A DNA stretch of 64,000 bases, from the NCBI RefSeq assembly GCF_001513955.1, contig NZ_KQ948149.1, positions 716,227 through 780,226 of the forward strand, in the 5' to 3' direction. The position numbers and the translations under genes are program-made. Positions 58,058-64,000 of this stretch are shown here, one piece after another. Origin of the DNA: Streptomyces pseudovenezuelae (lineage in GTDB: Bacteria; Actinomycetota; Actinomycetes; Streptomycetales; Streptomycetaceae). The notes beneath the pieces are model-generated. The model ran no database searches, was not told the DNA's origin, and saw only the letters and a program-made list of their open reading frames with translations. The number at the start of each line of letters is the position of its first letter. The stretch's first letter is position 1.

Positions 58058-58794
58058 ACCGAACAGGACTGGGCCTCGCCGTAGGGGCCGGATATCTCCT
58101 CGGGCGTACGAAGAAACTGAAACTGGCGTTCGCCGTCGGCACGCTCGTGGCCGGCAAGCGGATGCACCTGAGCCCACGGGCCGTGGCTGACCTGGTCTCC
58201 CAGCAACTGCTGAAGAACCCGCAGTTCAAGGAGATAGGCGACACGCTCCGCCAGGACCTGCGAGGCGTCGGCAAGGCGGCCTCCGGGGCGATGGTGGAGC
58301 GGCAGATCGACGCGATCGCCGACCGGCTGCACGGCCGTACCGCCCAGGTCCGCGACCAGCTCTCGGGCATGGCCCCGGAGGTGCCGGGTCTCTCCGACGA
58401 CGAGGACGACGAGCCCGAAGAGGACGAGGAGTCCGAGGAAGAGCAGACTGGGACCACGGAGGCCGAGGCCGACGAGGAGCCTTCGGACGAGGACGAGGAC
58501 GAGGAGCCTTCGGACGAGGACGAGGAGCCTTCGGACGAGGACGAGGACTCCGAAGACGAGGCTCCGGCGAAGAGGACCGCGAAGAAGGCCCCGGCCAAGA
58601 AGACGGCCGCGAAGAAGCAGCCCGGCCGCAAGCCGCCCGCCAAGAAGGCGGCGCAGAGCCAGGGCCGCACGGCCGGCAAGAAGACCGCGGCCAAGAAGAC
58701 CACGGCGAAGAAGACGGCCGCCAAGAAGACGACCGCGGCCAGGGGAGCCGGCCGAAGCACCCGGGCCCGGCTGCCGAAGGGAGGCGGTGAGTGA
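58054..58794 (+). CDS. gvpY: Streptomycete-specific gas vesicle cluster protein GvpY
   Basis: 246 residues, function unknown. Residues 1-110 are folded: GLAVGAGYLLGRTKKLKLAF and VGTLVAGKRMHLSPRAV with helices up to QVRDQLSGMAPEV. Residues ~115-170 are almost only Asp, Glu, Ser and Pro, with the unit EEPSDEDED repeated. Residues ~172-240 are the opposite, a Lys/Ala/Thr stretch (KKTAAKKTTAKKTAAKK) like histone H1 tails. One chain therefore carries a strongly acidic block followed by a strongly basic block, which could bridge nucleic acid or other charged surfaces, or self-associate. Assigned GvpY from its place between gvpG and gvpZ. Confidence 0.85.
   Translation: MNRTGLGLAVGAGYLLGRTKKLKLAFAVGTLVAGKRMHLSPRAVADLVSQQLLKNPQFKEIGDTLRQDLRGVGKAASGAMVERQIDAIADRLHGRTAQVRDQLSGMAPEVPGLSDDEDDEPEEDEESEEEQTGTTEAEADEEPSDEDEDEEPSDEDEEPSDEDEDSEDEAPAKRTAKKAPAKKTAAKKQPGRKPPAKKAAQSQGRTAGKKTAAKKTTAKKTAAKKTTAARGAGRSTRARLPKGGGE
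58474..58551 (+). repeat. Tandem acidic repeats in gvpY
   Basis: The unit GAGGAGCCTTCGGACGAGG begins at 58474, 58501 and 58522 (27- and 21-bp steps) and encodes EEPSDED-type blocks. The near-identical DNA shows recent expansion by slippage, so copy number is likely to vary between strains. Confidence 0.8.
58678..58740 (+). repeat. 15-bp basic repeats in gvpY (histone-like tail)
   Basis: Four consecutive units of about 15 bp, each starting AAGAAGAC, encode KKTAA/KKTTA pentapeptides. They form the basic tail of GvpY directly after the acidic repeats. Confidence 0.75.
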
Positions 58795-59897
58795 TGACCG
58801 AGACACTCGGATCCGCCACCGACAAGGCGAAGAACAACCCGCTCACCGACGTGGCCCACAGCGAGGCCGCGGACCGGCTCAAGAGCGAGCTGCAGGAGTA
58901 CGTCGCCGCGCAGGCCCAGCGCATGCTGGTCGGTGTCGGGCGCAAGCTGGGCGAGACCACCGGCAAGCTGAACGACATCGCCGAAGGCAACAGCCCCGGC
59001 TTCGCCAAGCTCGCCCTCGACGGCGGCAAGAAGCTCGCCGAGGGCAAGGGGCCGCTGCGCAGCGCGCTGGAGCTCGGAGCGGGCAAGGCCAAGGACAGCG
59101 TGGTCGGCGCCTTCAAGAACCTCGGCGGCGGCAAGGGCAAGAAGAAGCGCGGCGCGGGCCAGAAGCCCACGGTGATCATCGAGTTCATCGACGTGGGCGT
59201 GGATCTGCGCACCGCCTACGACCAGTGGACGCAGTACCAGGACTTCTCCACCTTCGCGAAGGGCGTCAAGAGCGCGAACCGCGCCGACGACACCCACAGC
59301 GACTGGCAGGCGAAGATCTTCTGGTCCAACCGCAGCTGGAAGGCGACCACCACCGAACAGGTCCCGGACGAACGGATCCAGTGGACGTCGGAGGGCGCCA
59401 AGGGCACGACCAAGGGCGTCGTCACCTTCCACAAGCTCGCCGACAACCTCACCCGCGTCCTGCTGGTGATCGAGTACTACCCCTCGGGCCTGTTCGAGAA
59501 GACCGGCAACATCTGGCGCGCCCAGGGCCGCCGGGCCCGGCTGGACCTCAAGCACTTCGCCCGCTTCATCACCCTCAAGGGAGAGGCGGAGGACGGCTGG
59601 CGCGGCGAGATCGAGGACGGCGAGGTCGTCAAGACCCACGAGGACGCGGTGGCGGAGGAGGAAGAGGCCGAGGGCACCGAGGAAGAGGACGAGGAGGAGC
59701 AGGAGGGTCCGTACGCCGAGGACGAGACCGAGGACGAGCCTGAGGAAGAGGGCGAGCCCGAGGACGAGTACGAGGAGTACGACGAGGAGGAGCCCGAGGA
59801 CGAGGCTCCCGAGGACGAGGAAGAGATGTCCGAGGAGGACGTGCCCGAGGAAGAGGAAGAGGAGTACGAGTACGCCGAGGGCGGGAGCCGACGATGA
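58794..59897 (+). CDS. gvpZ: Gas vesicle cluster protein GvpZ: SRPBCC domain with acidic tail
   Basis: 367 residues from ATG 58794 (GGGAGG 8 nt upstream; GTG 58791 is possible). Residues ~1-110 are amphipathic (ATDKAKNNPLTDVAHSEAAD and a Gly/Lys-rich linker). Residues ~120-280 are an SRPBCC/polyketide-cyclase-like domain (IIEFIDVGVDLRTAYDQW, QAKIFWSNRSWKATTTEQV, IEYYPSGLFEKTGNIW). The C-terminal ~85 residues are almost all Glu and Asp. SRPBCC domains bind hydrophobic ligands. Why one belongs in a gas vesicle cluster is unknown; no comparable protein is needed in haloarchaeal or cyanobacterial systems. Confidence 0.85.
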   Translation: MTETLGSATDKAKNNPLTDVAHSEAADRLKSELQEYVAAQAQRMLVGVGRKLGETTGKLNDIAEGNSPGFAKLALDGGKKLAEGKGPLRSALELGAGKAKDSVVGAFKNLGGGKGKKKRGAGQKPTVIIEFIDVGVDLRTAYDQWTQYQDFSTFAKGVKSANRADDTHSDWQAKIFWSNRSWKATTTEQVPDERIQWTSEGAKGTTKGVVTFHKLADNLTRVLLVIEYYPSGLFEKTGNIWRAQGRRARLDLKHFARFITLKGEAEDGWRGEIEDGEVVKTHEDAVAEEEEAEGTEEEDEEEQEGPYAEDETEDEPEEEGEPEDEYEEYDEEEPEDEAPEDEEEMSEEDVPEEEEEEYEYAEGGSRR

Positions 59898-60232
59898 GCA
59901 TGCCCAGCCGGCTCCCGGATCCCTACGGCCAGGGAAGCGGAGCCAACCTGGCCGACATCCTGGAGCGTGTGCTGGACAAGGGCATCGTCATCGCGGGCGA
60001 CATCCGCATCAACCTGCTCGACATCGAGCTGCTCACCATCAAGCTGCGGCTCATCGTCGCCTCGGTCGACAAGGCCAAGGAGATGGGGATCGACTGGTGG
60101 GAGGACGACCCGGCGTTGTCCTCCCGCGCCCGCCGTGACGAACTCGCCCGCGAGAACAGCGAGTTGCGCGAACGGCTCGCGCGCCTGGAGGAGCTGGAGC
60201 CCAGCCGCCGTGCCGAGGAGGAGAGTTCATGA
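59894..60232 (+). CDS. gvpJ: Gas vesicle protein GvpJ (minor GvpA paralogue)
   Basis: 112 residues, coupled to gvpZ by ATGA. It carries the GvpA-type core (NLADILERVLDKGIVIAGDI, INLLDIELLTIKLRLIVASV) followed by EMGIDWWEDDPALS, the GvpJ/GvpA family tail marker. The last 40 residues are a charged coiled coil (ARENSELRERLARLEELE). In other systems GvpJ is needed to start or tip the vesicle and is a minor wall component. Confidence 0.92.
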   Translation: MSMPSRLPDPYGQGSGANLADILERVLDKGIVIAGDIRINLLDIELLTIKLRLIVASVDKAKEMGIDWWEDDPALSSRARRDELARENSELRERLARLEELEPSRRAEEESS

Positions 60233-60999
60233 CCGGACTGCGGTACGTGTACGCCGTCTGCCGCCCCTTCGGCACCCCGCTGCAGGCCCAACTGGCCGGG
60301 GTGGCCGGTGACCCGCCCAGACTGCTGCACCACCACGGTCTGGTGGCCGTCGTCAGCCATGTGCCGGAGCGGGACTTCGCCGAAGAACCGCTCCGCAGGC
60401 ATCTGGAGGACCTGGACTGGCTCACCGGGACGGTGCGCGCGCACCAGAGCGTGATCGACGCGCTCACCGTCGTGACCACTCCGCTGCCGCTCCGGCTCGG
60501 CACCGTGTTCCGTGACGACAGCGGCGTCCGCGTGATGATCGAGGAGCGTGAGGAGAGCTTCCGGCGCACTCTCGACCGGCTGCAGGGCCGGGTGGAGTGG
60601 GGTGTCAAGGTGTACGCCGACACGGCGGCATCGGACCGTCAGGAGCCCGTCGAGACGCCGGCCAAGCCGGTGTCGGGCCGGGACTACCTGCGCCAGCGAC
60701 GGCAGCGGGTGCGCTCGCACGAGGAGCTGTGGCAGCAGGCGGAGGCCTTCGCGACCCGGCTGCACGAGACGCTGTCCGGACACGCCGAGGACGCGCGGCT
60801 GCACGCCCCGCAGAACCCCACGCTGTCCGGAGCCTCCGGACAGAACATTCTGAACGCCGCCTATCTCGTGCCGCGCGGCGAGTCCGAGGAATTCGTGGAA
60901 ATGGTGGACCGCACCAAAGGTGAACTCCCGGGAATGCGGGTGGAACTCACAGGACCCTGGGCGGCCTATTCCTTCGCGGGGGAGGAACAACAGCCGTGA
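60229..60999 (+). CDS. gvpL: Gas vesicle protein GvpF/GvpL family (second copy, GvpL)
   Basis: 256 residues. GvpF/L fold again: LRYVYAVCRPFGTPLQAQLA, LLHHHGLVAVVSHVPERDF, VTTPLPLRLGTVFRDDSGVR, LDRLQGRVEWGVKVYADTAA, and the C-terminal NILNAAYLVPRGESEEFVEM. It is clearly diverged from the gvpF product, so each copy probably has its own partner. It overlaps gvpJ (ATGA) and gvpS (GTGA). Confidence 0.92.
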   Translation: MTGLRYVYAVCRPFGTPLQAQLAGVAGDPPRLLHHHGLVAVVSHVPERDFAEEPLRRHLEDLDWLTGTVRAHQSVIDALTVVTTPLPLRLGTVFRDDSGVRVMIEEREESFRRTLDRLQGRVEWGVKVYADTAASDRQEPVETPAKPVSGRDYLRQRRQRVRSHEELWQQAEAFATRLHETLSGHAEDARLHAPQNPTLSGASGQNILNAAYLVPRGESEEFVEMVDRTKGELPGMRVELTGPWAAYSFAGEEQQP

Positions 61000-61184
61000 C
61001 CGTCATCGAACGCCGTGAGGTGGCCCTCGTCGACCTTCTCGACCGGCTGCTGGCCGGCGGGGTCGTCATCACCGGGGACATCACCCTGCGGATCGCGGAC
61101 GTCGACCTCGTCCGCATCGACCTGAACGCGCTGATCAGCTCGGTCAACGCCCAAGTCCCCTCACCTTGGGAGGAGTTGCTGTGA
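60996..61184 (+). CDS. gvpS: Gas vesicle protein GvpS (small GvpA paralogue)
   Basis: 62 residues from GTG 60996, essentially a bare GvpA core: VALVDLLDRLLAGGVVITGD, ITLRIADVDLVRIDLNALIS. It has no extension at either end, unlike GvpA and GvpJ here. This third shell paralogue may cap or regulate assembly. Coupled to gvpK by GTGA. Confidence 0.9.
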   Translation: MTVIERREVALVDLLDRLLAGGVVITGDITLRIADVDLVRIDLNALISSVNAQVPSPWEELL

Positions 61185-61465
61185 CGTCCCGACGCAACCG
61201 GCTGGACCTGGAGCCCGACACGGTCGAGCGTGACCTCGTCAAGCTCGTCCTGACCGTCGTGGAGCTGCTGCGGCAGCTCATGGAGCGCCAGGCGCTGCGC
61301 CGGTTCGACGAGGGCGACCTGAACGAGGAGCAGGAGGAGCGGATCGGGCTCACCCTCATGCTCCTGGACGAGCGCATGACCGAACTGCGCGAGCGGTACG
61401 GACTGCGGCCCGAGGACCTGAACCTGGACCTCGGGCCGCTCGGACCGCTGCTTCCCCGGGAGTGA
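61181..61465 (+). CDS. gvpK: Gas vesicle protein GvpK
   Basis: 94 residues from GTG 61181. GvpK hallmark sequence: LDLEPDTVERDLVKLVLTVV, ELLRQLMERQALRRFDEGDL and RIGLTLMLLDERMTELRERY, an alpha-helical accessory protein. It ends the cluster. A short GC dyad (CCGGG/CCCGG) lies between it and the convergent methyltransferase gene 35 bp away. No gvpN (AAA ATPase), gvpC or gvpD/E gene is present. Confidence 0.92.
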   Translation: MTSRRNRLDLEPDTVERDLVKLVLTVVELLRQLMERQALRRFDEGDLNEEQEERIGLTLMLLDERMTELRERYGLRPEDLNLDLGPLGPLLPRE

Positions 61466-61499
61466 CTCGGCGTCCCGGGCGGGGTCCCGGCAGGAGGAC

Positions 61500-62345
61500 T
61501 CAGACGCGCTTTCGGCACAGGATTTCTCCGTGCAGAACACAGAACCAGCCGTCTTCCTGTGAGCCCCATTCCCGCCAGGCGTCCGAGACGGCCCGCAGCC
61601 GCTCCACGGTGGCGTGGCCGCTCTCGGTGGCCCGCTGCGCGTACGCCGAGGCCAGCGTGCGGTCCGCCCAGAGCCCGCTCCACCACTCCCGCTCCTCGGC
61701 GGTGGAGTAGGTCCAGGTGCCGGAGCTCGCGGTGATGTCCGTCAGGCCCGCCCGCAGCGCCCAGGACTTCAGTCGCCGCCCGGCGTCCGGCTCGCCGCCG
61801 TTGGCCCGGGCCACCCGGCGGTACAGGTCCAGCCAGTCGTCCAGCCCCACGGACGCCGGGTACCAGGTCATGGCCGCGTAGTCCGAGTCGCGCACCGCGA
61901 TGAAGCCGCCCGGCCTGGTGACCCGCCGCATCTCGCGCAGTGCCTGCACCGGGTCCCCGACGTGCTGGAGCACCTGATGGGCGTGGACCACACAGAAGGT
62001 GTCGTCGGGGAAGTCCAGCGCGTGCACGTCGGCCACCGCGAAGTCGACGTTCGTCAGACCTCGTGCGGCGGCCGTGGCGCGGGCCTGGTCCAGGACGCCC
62101 GGTGCCTGGTCGACGCCGGTGACCTTGCCGTCCGGGACCAGTTCCGCGAGGTCGGCGGTGATCGTGCCCGGCCCGCAGCCGATGTCCAGGACGCGCATGT
62201 GGGGCTTCAGCGAACCGAGCAGATAGCCCGCCGAGTTGGCGGCGGTGCGCCAGGTGTGCGAGCGCAGCACGGACTCGTGGTGGCCGTGCGTGTAGACGGC
62301 GGTCTCCCGCGGCTTCCGTGGCGGTGTCTCCTGCGATGCCGGCAT
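61500..62345 (-). CDS. SAM-dependent methyltransferase (UbiE/Methyltransf_11 type)
   Basis: 281 residues from ATG 62345 with AGGGGAG upstream. SAM motif I is VLDIGCGPGTITADLAELV, motif II GVDQAPGVLDQARATAAARG, then VHAHQVLQHVGDPVQALREM, RRVTRPGGFIAVRDSDYAAM, a pattern close to actinobacterial methyltransferases of the UbiE/COQ5 group. The substrate is unknown. The N-terminus (ETAVYTHGHHESVLRSHTW) fits the same group. Single gene, convergent with gvpK. Confidence 0.88.
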   Translation of the reverse strand: MPASQETPPRKPRETAVYTHGHHESVLRSHTWRTAANSAGYLLGSLKPHMRVLDIGCGPGTITADLAELVPDGKVTGVDQAPGVLDQARATAAARGLTNVDFAVADVHALDFPDDTFCVVHAHQVLQHVGDPVQALREMRRVTRPGGFIAVRDSDYAAMTWYPASVGLDDWLDLYRRVARANGGEPDAGRRLKSWALRAGLTDITASSGTWTYSTAEEREWWSGLWADRTLASAYAQRATESGHATVERLRAVSDAWREWGSQEDGWFCVLHGEILCRKRV

Positions 62346-62512
62346 GACGGGGCTCCCCTTCTCGACAGGTCCGTCGGTACCCCGAACCGTACGCCCGCGT
62401 GTCGCATGGTGAGACCCCCGTATTGCGATGTGGACTGACGGATGATCAGTTTTCGGGCGGCGGCCGGTGCACGGTGAGCGGCGCCCCGCCCGACGGACAC
62501 AGCACCAGGCCC

Positions 62513-63139
62513 TCACCGTCCGCCGGCGCGGGAGTCTTCGCGCGCGGCCGGGTCGGCGGCACGACGGGCGCGCGTGGGGACCAGGCGCCGTACGGCGAAC
62601 GCGGCACCCGCGCCGAGGGCCGCGCCGGTCAGGACGTCGCTCGGGAAGTGCACACCCGTGTAGACCCGGGAGAGCGCCACCGACCAGGCGAGCGGGGCCA
62701 CTGCCGCGCCCCACGCCGGTGACTCCAGTGCCACGCCGGTCGCGAACGCGGCTGCCGACGCGGCGTGGCCGGACGGGAACGAGGTCGTGATCGGCTGCCG
62801 CTTCAGCCGCCGGACCCGGGGGACCGGGTCCAGGACGGGACGGGTACGTCGGACCGAGCGCTTGCCGAGGGTGTTGATGGTGAGGGAGGCCAGGCTCAGG
62901 GAGGCGAGTCCGCGGGCTGCCGCGCGGCGGGAGCGGGGGGTGCGGATCGCGGCCATGGCTGCGGCGGTGGCGAACCAGAGAACGCCGTGGTTCGCGCTTC
63001 TGGTCAGCCGGGGCAGGACCGGCTCGGCCGCGGGCCAGCTCCGGGCGGCCGCGAACTCGAAGAGACGGGAATCCAGTGCCAGGAGGCGGTCGCGCAGGGG
63101 GCCGGGGCGGAGGACGGTGAGGTCGGCGTCTGGGCTCAT
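62513..63139 (-). CDS. PAP2-family membrane phosphatase
   Basis: 208 residues from ATG 63139. The tripartite acid-phosphatase signature is complete: KRSVRRTRP (K-x6-RP), SFPSGHAASA (PSGH) and SRVYTGVHFPSDV (SR-x5-H-x3-D). Several membrane helices surround them, placing the active site outside. Substrates of such enzymes are phosphatidic acid, undecaprenyl diphosphate or similar lipid phosphates. The C-terminus (TRARRAADPAAREDSRAGGR) is polar. It is divergent from the ABC-F gene, 93 bp apart. Confidence 0.88.
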   Translation of the reverse strand: MSPDADLTVLRPGPLRDRLLALDSRLFEFAAARSWPAAEPVLPRLTRSANHGVLWFATAAAMAAIRTPRSRRAAARGLASLSLASLTINTLGKRSVRRTRPVLDPVPRVRRLKRQPITTSFPSGHAASAAAFATGVALESPAWGAAVAPLAWSVALSRVYTGVHFPSDVLTGAALGAGAAFAVRRLVPTRARRAADPAAREDSRAGGR

Positions 63140-63194
63140 GGTGTGTCGGGTACCCGCGACAGGGGCGCTTGCCCGGTGCCCGCACGATAAGCGT

Positions 63195-63224
63195 TTGCCC
63201 AGGTCCGGCTGCCGCCTGCACAAT
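63195..63224 (+). promoter_or_regulatory. Likely promoter of the ABC-F gene, leaderless transcript
   Basis: TTGCCC (63195-63200) and CACAAT (63219-63224) are 18 bp apart. The expected start point is at or within 2-3 bases of ATG 63233, and no ribosome site is visible, so translation is probably leaderless. Confidence 0.5.
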
Positions 63225-63232
63225 GCGGCCTC

Positions 63233-64000
63233 ATGGGACATCTGGAAGCCGCACATCTCGAGTACTACCTCCCCGACGGGAGGGCGCTGCTCGGCGATGT
63301 GTCGTTCCGGGTGGGCGAGGGGGCCGTGGTGGCCCTCGTCGGGCCCAACGGCGCCGGCAAGACGACCCTGCTGCGGCTGATCTCCGGCGAGCTGAAACCG
63401 CACGGCGGGACGGTCACCGTGAGCGGCGGCCTGGGCGTGATGCGCCAGTTCGTGGGGTCCGTACGCGACGAGACGACCGTACGGGACCTGCTCGTGTCGG
63501 TCGCGCCGCACCGGATCCAGGAGGCCGCGCGGGCCGTCGACAAGGCCGAGCACCTGATCATGACCGTCGACGACGAGGCCGCCCAGCTGGCGTACGCGCA
63601 GGCCCTGTCCGACTGGGCCGAGGTGCGCGGGTACGAGTCCGAGACGCTCTGGGACATGTGCACCACGGCCGCGCTCGGGGTGCCCTATGAGAAGGCGCAG
63701 TTCCGGCAGGTGCGGACGCTGTCCGGCGGTGAGCAGAAGCGGCTCGTGCTGGAGGCGCTGCTGCGCGGCACGGACCAGGTGCTGCTGCTCGACGAGCCGG
63801 ACAACTACCTCGACGTGCCCGGCAAGCGCTGGCTGGAGGAGCGGCTGGCGGAGACCCGCAAGACCGTCCTGTTCGTCTCCCACGACCGGGAACTGCTCTC
63901 GCGGGCCGCCGAGAAGATCGTCTCCGTGGAACCCTCGCCCACCGGCGCGGACGCCTGGGTGCACGGCGGCGGCTTCGCCACCTATCACGAGGCGCGACGC
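63233..64000 (+). CDS. ABC-F family ATPase, N-terminal part (3' end outside window)
   Basis: The 256 codons present include one full ATPase domain: Walker A VGPNGAGKTTLLRLISGEL, signature LSGGEQKRL, Walker B VLLLDEPDNYLD and FVSHDRELLSRAAEKIV. No membrane segments, and the DNYLDVP box with the missing-transporter layout fits ABC-F proteins, which act on ribosomes (translation factors or antibiotic-resistance proteins). The second ATPase domain and interdomain linker lie beyond the window, so resistance and housekeeping members cannot be told apart. Confidence 0.88.
   Translation, partial: MGHLEAAHLEYYLPDGRALLGDVSFRVGEGAVVALVGPNGAGKTTLLRLISGELKPHGGTVTVSGGLGVMRQFVGSVRDETTVRDLLVSVAPHRIQEAARAVDKAEHLIMTVDDEAAQLAYAQALSDWAEVRGYESETLWDMCTTAALGVPYEKAQFRQVRTLSGGEQKRLVLEALLRGTDQVLLLDEPDNYLDVPGKRWLEERLAETRKTVLFVSHDRELLSRAAEKIVSVEPSPTGADAWVHGGGFATYHEARR

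Noticed and set aside
58474..58740. Possible CRISPR-like tandem repeats
   Set aside because: Repeats are contiguous, in frame, lack spacers and encode acidic or basic blocks of GvpY.

Overview
The window is high-GC actinobacterial DNA and almost certainly comes from a Streptomyces chromosome. The signs are strong G/C bias at third codon positions, many GTG starts and ATGA/GTGA stop-start overlaps, a streptomycete-type gas vesicle cluster (gvpO-A-F-G-Y-Z-J-L-S-K), an ethylmalonyl-CoA pathway block built around crotonyl-CoA carboxylase/reductase, a SpoIIE-type PP2C phosphatase with an anti-sigma-like kinase domain, and an F420-dependent oxidoreductase. No rRNA, tRNA or CRISPR array was seen.

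Layout. 1-2875: end of an MMPL exporter and a NarL-type two-component system. 3045-5572: a small DUF551-like protein and a zinc-free MDR oxidoreductase divergent from its LysR regulator. 5597-8456: a decayed mobile or horizontally acquired patch with two unrelated transposase remnants, a low-GC Tat-exported LigW-like amidohydrolase and a broken ADP-ribosylglycohydrolase. 8613-15965: glycerate kinase, then a PucR regulator divergent from a five-gene branched-chain-amino-acid-type ABC importer. 16041-26964, all on the minus strand: phosphatidylserine synthase and decarboxylase, then mcd-mch-mcl-ecm-ccr of the ethylmalonyl-CoA pathway, a TetR regulator and a tandem-fused 3-hydroxyacyl-CoA dehydrogenase. 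27341-38996: HEAT protein, acetyltransferase, secreted aminopeptidase, Rv2578c-type radical SAM enzyme with a probable SOS box, SRPBCC protein, an MFS exporter with extra beta domains, the SpoIIE phosphatase, a methyltransferase and a membrane acyltransferase. 39143-47997: a peptide/muropeptide hydrolase operon (M55, M20, S9, S66), an arginase-fold protein with altered metal ligands and a DUF5107 protein. 48047-49381: decayed LacI genes and an unidentified 3' gene fragment. 49388-51400: VOC protein, holin-like membrane protein and F420 oxidoreductase. 51541-61465: type II NADH dehydrogenase, transketolase, NHEJ-type polymerase and ten gas vesicle genes, all on the plus strand and mostly translationally coupled. 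61500-64000: methyltransferase, PAP2 phosphatase and the start of an ABC-F ATPase.

How the genes fit together. The ccr block carries acetyl-CoA-derived C4 units through ethylmalonyl-CoA to propionyl-CoA and glyoxylate, and the fused dehydrogenase can feed it crotonyl-CoA precursors; the ethylmalonyl-CoA epimerase is not in the window. The 51.5-61.5 kb block could be one long transcript. Sequences near 49.8 and 51.45 kb resemble promoters of the Streptomyces SigB-like general stress sigma factors (one exact consensus match drives the F420 oxidoreductase), which suggests a stress-responsive segment that includes the gas vesicle genes. Streptomycete gas vesicles have no established function, and GvpY and GvpZ are uncharacterised, so this block is the best candidate for unexplored biology. 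Start sites, promoters and operators are read by eye and are proposals.
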